The position numbers and the translations under genes were made by a program. From the NCBI RefSeq assembly GCF_000238915.1, contig NZ_BAEG01000032.1, positions 1-64,000 on the forward strand: DNA of 64,000 nucleotides. Reading direction: 5' to 3'. The stretch's first letter is position 1. Each line of letters begins with the position of its first letter. This document shows, piece after piece, positions 53,975 through 62,797 of this stretch. The DNA comes from Arthrobacter globiformis NBRC 12137. GTDB lineage: Bacteria; Actinomycetota; Actinomycetes; Actinomycetales; Micrococcaceae. A model generated the notes under the pieces. It ran no database searches and was not told where the DNA came from. It was given only the letters and a program-made list of their open reading frames with translations.

Positions 53975-54601
53975 GTGGGGCTGGACGTGACCTGGGCCGT
54001 CAAATGGCTGACGCTGTCCGCCCAGGCAATGGCGGAACACAGGGTGGAACTCATCGAGTTGGACAGGGCGATCGGGGATTCGGACCACGGCGAGAACATG
54101 GACCGCGGCTTCCAGGCGGTCCTCGACAAGCTGGCCGAAAGCCCTCCTGAGACCCCCGGTGCGGCGCTCAAGCTGACGGCCATGGCGCTGATGTCGAAGG
54201 TCGGCGGTGCTGCCGGCCCGCTCTACGGCACGGCCTTCCTGCGGGCCGCGACCACTCTTGGGGATGCCGCGTATGTCGACGCCCCGGCGCTCGCAGCAGC
54301 ACTCGCAGCGGCGAGGGACGGCATCGTCGCCCGGGGCAAGGCGGAGTCGGGCGACAAGACGATGGTGGATGCCTGGACGCCGGCCGCTGATGCGGCGGCG
54401 GCAGCCGCGGCAGACGGCGACACCCTGGCAGTCCTCATCGCCGCGGCGGAAGCTGCCGAGGCCGGTGCCGTGGCCACGGACCCCCTGGTGGCGCGCAAGG
54501 GCCGGGCCAGCTACCTCGGGGAGCGCAGTGCAGGGCACCGTGACCCCGGGGCGGCCTCGAGTGCCCTCATTCTCCGCGCCGCAGCCGGAGCCGCCGCATG
54601 A
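53975..54601 (+). CDS. dhaL: Dihydroxyacetone kinase, DhaL subunit
   Basis: The product is 208 residues. DhaL carries the tightly bound ADP that is phosphorylated by DhaM; the magnesium/ADP-binding loop is IGDSDHGENMDRGF. ALMSKVGGAAGPLYGTAF and RSAGHRDPGAASSALIL are further family motifs. The start GTG is 2 bp after dhaK and the end overlaps dhaM (ATGA), indicating coupled translation. Confidence 0.94.
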   Translation: MGLDVTWAVKWLTLSAQAMAEHRVELIELDRAIGDSDHGENMDRGFQAVLDKLAESPPETPGAALKLTAMALMSKVGGAAGPLYGTAFLRAATTLGDAAYVDAPALAAALAAARDGIVARGKAESGDKTMVDAWTPAADAAAAAAADGDTLAVLIAAAEAAEAGAVATDPLVARKGRASYLGERSAGHRDPGAASSALILRAAAGAAA

Positions 54602-55323
54602 CGGTGCGGATCGTGGTGGTTTCGCACAGTGACAAGATTGCCGACGGGGCCGTGGAACTCGCTGCCCAGATGGCACCGGACGTGATGATGGTTCCGGCCG
54701 GCGGAACGTCTGACGGCCGGATCGGCACCAGCATGGACAAAGTGATGGCAGCACTGGAAACCGCGGCCGGAGGCGACGGCGTTGTGGTGCTGACCGATCT
54801 GGGGTCAGCAGTGATGACGGCGGAGTCCGCCATGGAGTTCGCCGAGGGCGGCGCCCCGGTGCTACTCGCAGACGCCCCCATTGTGGAGGGCCTCGTGGCG
54901 GCCGCGGTGGCAGCCCAGGGCGGCGCCAGCGTCCATGCTGTCCGGCGTGCCGCCGAGGCCACGCACGGCTATCCTGCGTCCCGTCCCAAAGCCGAGGACC
55001 ATGTGGCCGCGGGCGGCCCGGCGGTCTACGGCCCGGCAGCGGGAGAGCCGGCAGCACCGGCCGCCCCGGATGCCAGCGGCGACTTCGAGCTCGTCAACCT
55101 CGCAGGCATGCACGCCCGGCCAGCCGCTAAGATAGCCGGCGGCCTGTCGGCGCTGGACGCGGAGGTGACGGTGAACGGAGTGGATGGCGCCTCCATGACG
55201 GGGCTGATGACACTCGCCGCCGGCAAGGGCTCGGTGCTGCATGTGGAAGCGTCCGGACCCGACGCGGAGCGTGCCGTCGCGTACGTGGCGGGGCTGGTCA
55301 GGAAGGGCTTCGGGGAACCCTGA
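54598..55323 (+). CDS. dhaM: PTS phosphotransfer protein DhaM (EIIA-HPr)
   Basis: The product is 241 residues. The N-terminal EIIA-mannose-like domain has its phosphohistidine in VVSHSDKIADG (His9). After a Pro/Ala-rich linker comes an HPr-like domain with NLAGMHARPAAKIAG. It lacks the EI-like domain present in the E. coli protein. It takes phosphate from PEP via general PTS proteins and re-phosphorylates ADP in DhaL. With dhaK and dhaL the set is complete. Confidence 0.93.
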   Translation: MTVRIVVVSHSDKIADGAVELAAQMAPDVMMVPAGGTSDGRIGTSMDKVMAALETAAGGDGVVVLTDLGSAVMTAESAMEFAEGGAPVLLADAPIVEGLVAAAVAAQGGASVHAVRRAAEATHGYPASRPKAEDHVAAGGPAVYGPAAGEPAAPAAPDASGDFELVNLAGMHARPAAKIAGGLSALDAEVTVNGVDGASMTGLMTLAAGKGSVLHVEASGPDAERAVAYVAGLVRKGFGEP

Positions 55324-55339
55324 TGCGGATCAGCCCGGG

Positions 55340-55837
55340 TTACCTGTCCTGCCTGAGGCCTGCCGCATCCAGCACCACGGAAGCGGAGACAAACCGTCCG
55401 CACTGTTCGCCAAACGGATAGCTGGCCTTGGGTTCGAAGTGCAGCGTGCGCGGGGGCAGCGGCTTGCCGTTGGCGTAAGACCCGCTTGCGGTGACGTCGA
55501 TGGGGGAGTCGCCCAGGGTATCCAGTTCAAGCAGCCCGCGTTGGGTGCCGTCGGGCTTGGACGTTGCCGAACACGCGCCGTCGGGCCTTGAGTCATCGGC
55601 GCAGCCCAGATCCACCGGGACGGAGCCCGGTACAAGGTCAACGGTGTCCTCTTTGCACTTGCCGTCCTGGCAGGCCTTGAGGTGGAGCGTTTTCACTTCT
55701 TGGGAGTAGCCGGCCGCCACAGTGACGGCGACCCCGGACACCTGGCCGACGGCCGGGCATGCCGACTCGAAAGCATGGCAGCCCGAGATGAGCGCCGTCG
55801 TCGTGATTGTGGCCAAAAGTACCCCTGCCTTGCCCAT
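55340..55837 (-). CDS. Putative lipoprotein, beta-rich
   Basis: The product is 165 residues. A signal peptide ends in the lipobox ALISGC, so the mature protein is probably lipid-anchored through Cys20. It contains several further Cys (HLKACQDGKC, LGCADDSRPDGAC, GEQCGRF), likely disulfides. The rest is beta-strand-rich. No family was recognised. It converges on dhaM with 16 bp between stops. Confidence 0.7.
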   Translation of the reverse strand: MGKAGVLLATITTTALISGCHAFESACPAVGQVSGVAVTVAAGYSQEVKTLHLKACQDGKCKEDTVDLVPGSVPVDLGCADDSRPDGACSATSKPDGTQRGLLELDTLGDSPIDVTASGSYANGKPLPPRTLHFEPKASYPFGEQCGRFVSASVVLDAAGLRQDR

Positions 55838-55996
55838 ACTTCAGGGTAGATCCGCCCGTCGGCGGAGGAGCCGGCGGGGCGAAACTGGCGCCCGCATTGT
55901 TATTCCGTTCCCGGTGCTGGGTGCCTAATTGAGACCAAAATACCTTGAGACCAAAGTCCCCGGCGCGGAGTTGGGGCTACGCCGTGCCTGTTCCTG

Positions 55997-56950
55997 TCAG
56001 GCCGGCAACCTGTAACCGCCCTGATGCAGCTCGGCCAGGCCGTCCTCCAGCAGGCCCGCCAACGCCCGTTCCAGCTGCTCCGGCGCGCAGTTCAGCCGGT
56101 GCAGGGCGGCCAGCGGCACGCCGATGCCGGCGGCTTCGAACCCGAGGTCGGCCGGGGCCTGCTGGAACATCTCAGCCGGCACCGGCGCGTCTGCCAGCCG
56201 GAGGACGGCCATCACGCCGCCGCGGACCTGACGGTCGGTGCCGTGCCACGCCTGGCCCTTGGGCGTGTACGCCGGCGGCGGCTCGCCGGCGGCGAGCCAC
56301 GCGCACCGGTCGCGCACCGGGCACGCAGGGCACTTGGGTGCCCGCGCCGTGCACACCAGCGCCCCCAGCTCCATGACCGAGGCGTTCCAACGGACGGAGC
56401 CGGCGGCATCGGAGGGCAGCAGCTCCGCGGCAAGCCGCATCTCCGCCGCCGTCAGGGCGGGGGCGGGCAGGGCCGCTCCCGAAAAGAGCCGCGCGTGGAC
56501 GCGCCGGATGTTCGTATCCACCACTGTCTCGCGGCGCCCAAAGGCAAAGGCGGCGACGGCGGCCGCCGTGTAGCTGCCCACACCCGGCAGGCCGAGCAGT
56601 TCCGCGTAGTCCGACGGGACCGTGCCGCCGTGGTCGCGTTCGATGGCGACTGCGGCACCGTGCAGCCTGAGCGCGCGGCGCGGATAGCCCAGCCGGCCCC
56701 ACGCGCGAACGGCCTCACCCGCAGGTTCCCGGGCGAGCGCAGCAGGCTCGGGCCACCGACGCAGCCATTCCTCCCAGACCGGCAGCACACGCACCACGGG
56801 GGTCTGCTGCAGCATGATCTCACTGACCAGCACACCCCAAGGCGGGCAGCCGGCCGCACGCCACGGCAAGTCACGGGCCTCGGCCTCGAACCAGTCCTCC
56901 AGCGTGGAGTGGACGTCAATTAATTCGGGGTAATCGGTTGTGGTTTTGAT
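55997..56950 (-). CDS. mutY: A/G-specific adenine glycosylase MutY, probable ATC start
   Basis: The helix-hairpin-helix GPD fold is clear: LPWRAAGCPPWGVLVSEIMLQQTPV (core), LPGVGSYTAAAVAAFAFG, catalytic Asp in VDTNIRRVHAR, and an iron-sulfur cluster CTARAPKCPACPVRDRC with the C-x6-C-x2-C-x5-C spacing. It removes adenine opposite 8-oxoguanine. The first conventional start in frame (TTG, 56869) would cut off helix 1. The conserved sequence STLEDWFEAEARD before LPWR needs an upstream start, and no ATG, GTG or other TTG exists before the in-frame stop. ATC at 56950 fits a leaderless promoter; 317 residues. Confidence 0.85.
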   Translation of the reverse strand: MKTTTDYPELIDVHSTLEDWFEAEARDLPWRAAGCPPWGVLVSEIMLQQTPVVRVLPVWEEWLRRWPEPAALAREPAGEAVRAWGRLGYPRRALRLHGAAVAIERDHGGTVPSDYAELLGLPGVGSYTAAAVAAFAFGRRETVVDTNIRRVHARLFSGAALPAPALTAAEMRLAAELLPSDAAGSVRWNASVMELGALVCTARAPKCPACPVRDRCAWLAAGEPPPAYTPKGQAWHGTDRQVRGGVMAVLRLADAPVPAEMFQQAPADLGFEAAGIGVPLAALHRLNCAPEQLERALAGLLEDGLAELHQGGYRLPA

Positions 56951-56962
56951 GCCAACACTCTA
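56950..56962 (-). promoter_or_regulatory. Leaderless-type promoter ending at an ATC codon (mutY)
   Basis: Read on the minus strand, TAGAGT (56962-56957) is followed by GTTGGC and then ATC at 56950-56948. The six-base spacing is the same as at four ATG/GTG leaderless starts in this window. Confidence 0.45.
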
Positions 56963-56998
56963 GTTGAAAACCCCGACGGCGGTTCCCGGCCCGTGCCG

Positions 56999-57445
56999 TC
57001 AACTGGCCTCCTGTTCCTCGGGAGGCAGTCCCTCCCGCCGCGCCGGCAGCCGCCGCACATGGCCGTGCAGGGTTTCACCGCCGCGCCCGTTGGGCGCCGG
57101 AACAGCAAGGGCCACCACGAAGCTGGCACTGTTCGGGTCCCCGGAACGGATGGTCAGGCTGCGCGTTCCTTCCGGTATTGAGGGCGCAAAGAACTGCAGC
57201 TGGCGGGAGCCGACGGTGGCCACCTCATCCAGTCTGTACTCTGTGCCAAAGTGGTCATGGACAACGATTGCGGGGGTTTGCGGCTCGTCTTCATTGACTG
57301 ATGCGAGATGCAGGTTCACCACTATCCCGGTGTCCCAGATCTCAACCGCAAGCACCGTGAACTCAATCCCCTGGCTCTGATGTTTGCCAAACGTCAGCGG
57401 CAGCAGGACGCGCTCGAGGTGACCGCCAGAAACGTGATCTACCAT
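56999..57445 (-). CDS. Conserved hypothetical protein, beta-rich
   Basis: The product is 148 residues. The ATG at 57445 has AGAGGA seven bases upstream; the frame is open 30 codons further up without a ribosome site. Repeated strand-like segments (FTVLAVEIWDTGIVVNLHLA, AIVVHDHFGTEYRL, SFVVALAVP) suggest a small beta-sandwich. There are no membrane segments. No family was recognised. It lies between mutY and a divergent surface-protein gene. Confidence 0.6.
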   Translation of the reverse strand: MVDHVSGGHLERVLLPLTFGKHQSQGIEFTVLAVEIWDTGIVVNLHLASVNEDEPQTPAIVVHDHFGTEYRLDEVATVGSRQLQFFAPSIPEGTRSLTIRSGDPNSASFVVALAVPAPNGRGGETLHGHVRRLPARREGLPPEEQEAS

Positions 57446-57594
57446 CAGTGGTCCTCTCCAACTCGGCCCGGTAAGTGGTAACCGGGATTCAATTTTAGTA
57501 AGTGTGCTGACAGTTGTCACCCGAATTTGAGTCACGAATTGGACATGGTGCGGCAGGGGCGGCGTGGTGGGGCCGCAGAAAGCCGGCCGTTCCT

Positions 57595-57600
57595 TAGCCT
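57595..57600 (+). promoter_or_regulatory. -10 box of a leaderless promoter
   Basis: TAGCCT lies six bases before the ATG at 57607. The intervening AGAAGG is adjacent to the start codon and too close for ribosome binding. Confidence 0.55.
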
Positions 57601-57606
57601 AGAAGG

Positions 57607-58368
57607 ATGGGCAGGCAAGACACTCCGAACTCCGGCGCGGGCCGGAACCGGCCGCCGAAATCGGCGGCGCAGAAATCCGCGGCACGCAACAGCACGGCAC
57701 GGAACAGCGCGGCGCCCCGCGCGGGGCGCAAGCCGAGCCCCGCCGTGTACCGCCGCCGCCGGCTCTTTGCCGGTGTGGCGCTGCTGCTGGTCCTGGGCCT
57801 GATCGCCGGCGGGGTTGCCACACTCACCAGTCTCCTCGGCGGCGCCCAGCAGGCCTCCTCCGCCCAGGACTCCACACAGGGTCCTTCGACACAGGGTCCT
57901 TCGACGGAAGGCGACGGCACCGCCCAGTCCGCGTCCACGGAGTCGGCCAGCCCGACAGCAACCCCGTCCGCCTCGCCCACCTGCGACCAGAAGCTGGTGA
58001 CGGTCAAGGCAACTACGAACAAGACGTCCTACGCTGCGGACGAAAAGCCAGTGCTGAGCCTCACGGTCAGCAACGGCGGAAAGCTGCCGTGCAAGGTGAA
58101 CATCGGAACGTCGCAGATGGACTTCCTGGTCACCAGCGGCTCGGACCGTGTCTTCTCCTCCGCCGACTGCCAGGCTGCCAGCACTGACCTGGTCAAGACC
58201 ATCGCGCCCGGCAAGAGCGAAACCGCGAACTTCCCGTGGCCGCGCAACCGTTCCGTGCAGGGCTGCGAGAATGTCCCGGACGGCACGGTTGCCGGCAGCG
58301 GCTACTACGTGTTCATCGCGAAGCTTGGCGCCAAAGTCAGCCCGCCGACGGTCTTCCAGCTCAGCTGA
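57607..58368 (+). CDS. Membrane-anchored extracytoplasmic protein, unknown function
   Basis: The product is 253 residues. A basic, Ala/Ser/Arg-rich cytoplasmic N-terminus (1-50) leads to one membrane helix (LFAGVALLLVLGLIAGGVA), then a Ser/Thr/Gln/Pro-rich linker with a 15-bp tandem duplication encoding TQGPS twice. The C-terminal 120 residues form a predicted beta-sandwich with four Cys (CDQKL, LPCKV, ADCQA, QGCEN) that may form disulfides outside the cell. No family was recognised. Confidence 0.7.
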   Translation: MGRQDTPNSGAGRNRPPKSAAQKSAARNSTARNSAAPRAGRKPSPAVYRRRRLFAGVALLLVLGLIAGGVATLTSLLGGAQQASSAQDSTQGPSTQGPSTEGDGTAQSASTESASPTATPSASPTCDQKLVTVKATTNKTSYAADEKPVLSLTVSNGGKLPCKVNIGTSQMDFLVTSGSDRVFSSADCQAASTDLVKTIAPGKSETANFPWPRNRSVQGCENVPDGTVAGSGYYVFIAKLGAKVSPPTVFQLS

Positions 58369-58378
58369 CGCCGCCTGA

Positions 58379-58444
58379 CCCATCGGTTGCTCCGTAACGG
58401 CCCTATTCGGCGCCCAAAAGGGCACTTGTGGAGCAGCCGATGGG
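58379..58444. terminator. Nested inverted repeat between convergent genes
   Basis: The outer 15-bp arms CCCATCGGTTGCTCC (58379-58393) and 58430-58444 have one G-U-type mismatch. Inside is a small GCCC-AAAA-GGGC stem near 58412-58423. It lies between the hypothetical gene and disA and probably terminates both. Confidence 0.55.
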
Positions 58445-58464
58445 GATTAGAAGGAAGCCCGGGA

Positions 58465-59541
58465 TTAGAGGAAGCGGTCCAGCAGGCTGGCTTCGGCCAT
58501 CCGGCTGAGGCCCTCCCGGACCGTGCGGGCGCGCTGGTCGCCGATGCCGTCCACGGTCATCAGGTCGTCGATGGTGGCAGCCATGAGGTACTGCAGCCCG
58601 CCAAAGTGGTCCACCAGCCTGTCGGCAACCGCTTTCGGCACGGCCTTGAGCCCGGAAAGAAGCCGGTAGCCCCGCGGCTGCACCACAGCGTCCAGGGTGT
58701 CGACGCCGCCGGCGAAGCCGATGATCCCCGCGATCTTGCTGAGGTCGATGAGTTCGGTGGGGCCGAGGTTCAGGAGCGCGCTGACCGCACCGTCGATGTC
58801 CTCGGGAGAGGCGTTCGGCCCGGCATAGTCGCGGATGATGATGTCGCTGCCCGGGCCGCGGCCCACGGTGAGCTCGTCAAGCTGGAGGGACAGGAGCCTG
58901 CCGTCCTCGCCCAGCTCCAGGACATACTGCGAGATCTCCTCGGAAATCCGGCGCACCATTTCCTGGCGCTGCAGGGTCACGGCGACATCGCGCACGGTCA
59001 CCATGGCCTCGATCTCCAGGGCGGAGAGCGAGCTGGTCACCTGGTCCAGGCGGGAACGGTAGCGTTCAAGCGTGGCCAGGGCCTGGTTGGCGCGCGCCAG
59101 GACCTTTTCGGAGCCCTCCAGCACGTGCCGAAGCCCGTTGACGTACAGGGCGATGATCTGCATGGACTGGCTCACCGAGATCACCGGGACTCCGGTCTGG
59201 ATGGCGACGCGTTCGGCGGTCCGGTGCCGGGTGCCCGATTCCTGTGTTTCGATGCTGGGGTCCGGCACGAGCTGGACGGCCGCCCGGAGTATGTTGCCGG
59301 CGTCCCTGTCGCAGATGATGGCGCCGTCCATCTTGGCCAGTTCGCGGAGCCGGGTCGGTGAGAAGTCGATGCCGATGTCGAAGCCGCCCGAACAGATCGA
59401 GTCGATGGTCCGGTCCGAGCCCAGCACGATCAGCGCGCCGGTTCGTCCGCGGAGAATGCGTTCCAGGCCGTCCCGCAGCGCGGTCCCCGGGGCCACCCTC
59501 CCCAAAGTCGCTTTGAGCGATTCTTCAGGGCTGCGAGCCAT
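58465..59541 (-). CDS. disA: DNA integrity scanning diadenylate cyclase DisA
   Basis: This 358-residue enzyme makes the second messenger c-di-AMP from two ATP and scans DNA for damage. The DAC domain motifs are DGAIICDRDAG (DGA) and SGTRHRTAERVA (RHR). A central helical spine and a C-terminal HhH DNA-binding domain (TVDGIGDQRARTVREGL) follow. The ATG at 59541 has GAAGGGAA upstream; a TTG 15 bases earlier is unlikely. radA, often adjacent elsewhere, is not in the window. Confidence 0.95.
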   Translation of the reverse strand: MARSPEESLKATLGRVAPGTALRDGLERILRGRTGALIVLGSDRTIDSICSGGFDIGIDFSPTRLRELAKMDGAIICDRDAGNILRAAVQLVPDPSIETQESGTRHRTAERVAIQTGVPVISVSQSMQIIALYVNGLRHVLEGSEKVLARANQALATLERYRSRLDQVTSSLSALEIEAMVTVRDVAVTLQRQEMVRRISEEISQYVLELGEDGRLLSLQLDELTVGRGPGSDIIIRDYAGPNASPEDIDGAVSALLNLGPTELIDLSKIAGIIGFAGGVDTLDAVVQPRGYRLLSGLKAVPKAVADRLVDHFGGLQYLMAATIDDLMTVDGIGDQRARTVREGLSRMAEASLLDRFL

Positions 59542-59868
59542 AGATATTCCCTTCAAAGGTGCAGGCGGGGCCTGCAGGTTTGCCGGTTTTCCCTAGTCCG
59601 CCGGCAGGATCAAAAGTACTCGGTTTCCCGCATGCACCATCCTAGAGGTACATTACCCCAGCAACCGCACAGGCAAGCCTTAAAGTGCCCCGTCAGAGGC
59701 CTGCGGAACAGGCATCCGGAGTGCGTCCGACGGCGGTTGGTTGAGGGGCGCTTTGGGGCCGCCTTCGGTGCGGATTCCGCCGCTGCGATAAACTTGAAGC
59801 CTTGGCTGGCAGGTTCCGCCGCCACCTTTTCCAACATTGATCCCCGCGATCGCAGTGAAAGTAGCACC
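59542..59868. other. 327-bp divergent gap between disA and prfC
   Basis: It contains a 7-bp-arm hairpin TGCAGGC-GGG-GCCTGCA (59560-59576) in the disA leader and TAAACT (59789-59794), a -10 candidate for prfC. On the minus strand TAGGAT near 59641-59636 is a candidate for disA. I saw no c-di-AMP riboswitch and no gene. Confidence 0.45.
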
Positions 59869-61482
59869 GTGTCCCAAGAAGTGCAGAGCCCCGCCCGAGT
59901 GCACGAGATCCACAAGCAGGCCTCCCGGCGCCGGACGTTCGCCGTTATCTCGCACCCCGACGCCGGCAAGTCCACCCTCACCGAAGCCCTGGCCCTGCAC
60001 GCCAAGGTGATCGGCACCGCGGGTGCTTCCAGCGGCAAGGCCAACCGCAAGGAGACGGTCTCGGACTGGATGCAGATGGAGAAGGACCGCGGCATCTCCA
60101 TCAGCTCGGCCGCCCTGCAGTTCTCCTACCGGGACACCGTGATCAACCTGCTGGACACCCCCGGCCACGCAGACTTCTCCGAGGACACCTACCGGGTGCT
60201 GGCCGCCGTCGACTGCGCCGTGATGCTCGTGGACGCGGCCAAGGGCCTTGAGACGCAGACCATGAAGCTTTTCGAGGTCTGCAAGCAGCGGAACCTCCCC
60301 ATCATCACAGTCATCAACAAGTGGGACCGCCCCGGCCTGGACGCATTGGCCCTCATGGATGAGATCACCGAACGCACCGGGCTGCAGCCCATGCCCCTGA
60401 CCTGGGCCGTGGGCATCTCCGGCGATTTCCGCGGCGTCTGGGACCTGCGCAACGACAGGTTCGCGCGCTTCCAGCGGAACAACGCCGGCGCCAGCATCGC
60501 CCTCACCGAATACTTCACCCCCGAAGAGGCGGCCGAAAGCCAGGGCAGCAACTGGACGGACGCCGTGGACGAGGCGGGGCTGGTCATCGAGTCCAACCTC
60601 GCCTTCGACGTCGAGAGCTTCCACGCGGGCAAGGCCACCCCCATCCTGTTCAGCTCCGCGGCGCTGAACTTCGGTGTCAAAGAACTTCTGGACGCCCTGG
60701 TGGACTTCGCCCCGCCGGCCGCGCCCCGGCCGGACATCGAAGGCACCCCGCGTCCTGTCGAGTCCCCGTTCTCCGGCTTCGTCTTCAAGGTCCAGGCAGG
60801 CATGAACAAGGCCCACCGCGACCACGTGGCCTTTATCCGCGTCTGCTCCGGCGTGTTCGAGCGCGGCATGGTGGTCACCCAGACCCGGACCGGGAAGTCG
60901 TTCGCCACCAAATACGCGCAGCAGGTCTTCGGCCGCGAACGCGAGGTCATCGACGAGGCCTACCCGGGAGACGTCGTGGGCCTGGTCAACGCGTCCTCGC
61001 TGCGCGTGGGCGACAGCCTGTTCCTTGAGGAAGCCGTGGAGTTCCCGGCCATTCCGCTGTTCGCTCCCGAGCACTTCCAGGTTGCCCGTTCCAAGGACCC
61101 CAGCCGCTTCAAGCAGTTCCGCCGCGGCATCGAGCAGCTCGAGCACGAGGGCGTCATCCAGGTGCTGCGCTCCGACGTCCGCGGTGACCAGGCGCCGGTG
61201 CTTGCCGCCGTCGGACCCATGCAGTTCGAAGTGGTGGAGGACCGCATGGCGCACGACTTCAGCGCGCCCATGCGCCTGGAACGCCTACCGTATTCCATGG
61301 CCAGGATCTCGACGGCGGACGCCATGCCGGCGCTGGCCAACGTGCCCGGTGCCGAGGTGCTGCTGCGGTCCGACGGCGAATACCTGGCCCTCTTCAACGA
61401 TGTCTGGGCCCTGCGCCGCATCGAGAAGAACCATCCCGACCTCACGCTGGTTCCTATCGGGACGCACAACCCCGCAAAATAG
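59869..61482 (+). CDS. prfC: Peptide chain release factor 3
   Basis: This 537-residue translational GTPase removes RF1/RF2 from the ribosome after termination. G1 is SHPDAGKST, the switch region includes DWMQMEKDRGISI, G3 is DTPGHADF, and G4 is INKWD. Further elongation-factor-like domains follow. The GTG at 59869 (VSQEVQSPARV) fits the family start; the frame is open for 79 codons upstream in non-conserved sequence. It is divergent from disA. Confidence 0.94.
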   Translation: MSQEVQSPARVHEIHKQASRRRTFAVISHPDAGKSTLTEALALHAKVIGTAGASSGKANRKETVSDWMQMEKDRGISISSAALQFSYRDTVINLLDTPGHADFSEDTYRVLAAVDCAVMLVDAAKGLETQTMKLFEVCKQRNLPIITVINKWDRPGLDALALMDEITERTGLQPMPLTWAVGISGDFRGVWDLRNDRFARFQRNNAGASIALTEYFTPEEAAESQGSNWTDAVDEAGLVIESNLAFDVESFHAGKATPILFSSAALNFGVKELLDALVDFAPPAAPRPDIEGTPRPVESPFSGFVFKVQAGMNKAHRDHVAFIRVCSGVFERGMVVTQTRTGKSFATKYAQQVFGREREVIDEAYPGDVVGLVNASSLRVGDSLFLEEAVEFPAIPLFAPEHFQVARSKDPSRFKQFRRGIEQLEHEGVIQVLRSDVRGDQAPVLAAVGPMQFEVVEDRMAHDFSAPMRLERLPYSMARISTADAMPALANVPGAEVLLRSDGEYLALFNDVWALRRIEKNHPDLTLVPIGTHNPAK

Positions 61483-61543
61483 CGCGCCAACGAGGGGCTC
61501 CGGCTCGCGAACGGTCTCCCAACCAACGAAGCAAGGTATCGCC

Positions 61544-62794
61544 GTGTCCACAAACCAGCCGTCTGCAGCGGCACCTGTAACAGGATCATCCAGTGTCGTC
61601 GTGACCGGAATGGGCTCAATGAACCCGCTCGGGGCCACCGTGGCCGAGACCTGGGAAGCGATGCTGGCCGGGCGCTCAGGCATAGCGGCACTGGAGGACG
61701 GCTGGGCTGAGGCCCTCCCGGTGCGCATCGCCGGCCGGGTCACCGCCGACCTTGGCGCGTTCCTGGGCACCCGCGAGCTGAAGCGGATGGACCGCTGCGG
61801 GCAGCTGGCGCTCGTTGCCTCCCGCGAAGCCTGGGAGCAGGCCGGGAGGCCGAGCGTCGAACCGGAGCGCTTCGCCGTCGTGATCGGCTCGGCCTACGGC
61901 GGCATGGACACCGTGCTCGCGCAGGTCAGGGAGCTGGACAACGGCGGCCCGCGCAAGGTTTCCCCGCACACCCTGACCCGGCTCATGGTGAACGGGCCGT
62001 CCGCATGGGTTTCCATCGATCTCGGTGCCAAGGGCGGGGCACGCACTCCCGTCAGCGCGTGTGCGTCCGGGGCCGAGGCGATTGCCCAGGGTGCCGAAAT
62101 GATCAGGTCCGGGGCGGCCGACGTCGTCATCGCCGGCGGCGTTGATGCCTGCGTCAACGACCTGATCATCAGCGGTTTTTCCCAGATCCGGGCGCTCTCC
62201 ACGCGCAACGGCGATCCGGAGCGGGCATCGCGGCCGTTCGACCGGGACCGCGACGGGTTCGTCCTGTCCGAGGGAGCGGGGATCGTGGTGCTCGAAAGCG
62301 AGGACCACGCCCGTGCCCGGGGCGCGGAAGTGCTGGGCGGCATTGCCGGGGCTGCCGTGACCTCGGACGCGAACGACATCGTGGCCGCCGATCCGGACAT
62401 GCAGGTGCGGGTCATGGAGAAAGCCCTTGCCTCCGCAGGCCTCCATGGAACTGACATCGGGTTCGTGCATGCGCACGCCACCTCGACGCCCGTGGGAGAC
62501 CGGCTGGAGGCGCAGGCCATCAAAACCATTGCCGGTAGCCAGGTCCCGGTGACCTCAACGAAGTCCCTCACCGGACATCTGCTCGGCGGAGCGGGTGCGC
62601 TGGCCGCCATCGCCACGCTGCAGGCCCTCCGGACCGGCGACCTGCCCGGCACCTACAACGTGGCTGCCCTTGACCCCGAGGTGGACCTCAACGTCATCAC
62701 CGGCACCGTCAGCGGCAGCACCGCGACGGCGGCACTCGTCAATGCCTTCGGGTTCGGCGGGCACAGCGCGGCGCTCGTGGTCACCCGCGCCTAA
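61544..62794 (+). CDS. fabF: Beta-ketoacyl-ACP synthase II-like
   Basis: The product is 416 residues. The GTG at 61544 has AAGG seven bases upstream. The ketosynthase triad is present: Cys in VSACASGAEA, His in HATSTPVGD and His in KSLTGHLLGG. It condenses malonyl-ACP with acyl-ACP in fatty acid elongation. It stands alone, without acpP or fabD or fabH beside it, so it may be an accessory KAS II paralogue. It follows prfC by 61 bp and ends 3 bp from the opposing ycnI-like gene. Confidence 0.88.
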   Translation: MSTNQPSAAAPVTGSSSVVVTGMGSMNPLGATVAETWEAMLAGRSGIAALEDGWAEALPVRIAGRVTADLGAFLGTRELKRMDRCGQLALVASREAWEQAGRPSVEPERFAVVIGSAYGGMDTVLAQVRELDNGGPRKVSPHTLTRLMVNGPSAWVSIDLGAKGGARTPVSACASGAEAIAQGAEMIRSGAADVVIAGGVDACVNDLIISGFSQIRALSTRNGDPERASRPFDRDRDGFVLSEGAGIVVLESEDHARARGAEVLGGIAGAAVTSDANDIVAADPDMQVRVMEKALASAGLHGTDIGFVHAHATSTPVGDRLEAQAIKTIAGSQVPVTSTKSLTGHLLGGAGALAAIATLQALRTGDLPGTYNVAALDPEVDLNVITGTVSGSTATAALVNAFGFGGHSAALVVTRA

Positions 62795-62797
62795 CTC

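Noticed and set aside
58465..59868. c-di-AMP (ydaO-type) riboswitch near disA
   Set aside because: Only a short 7-bp-arm hairpin is present; the conserved ydaO core was not seen.
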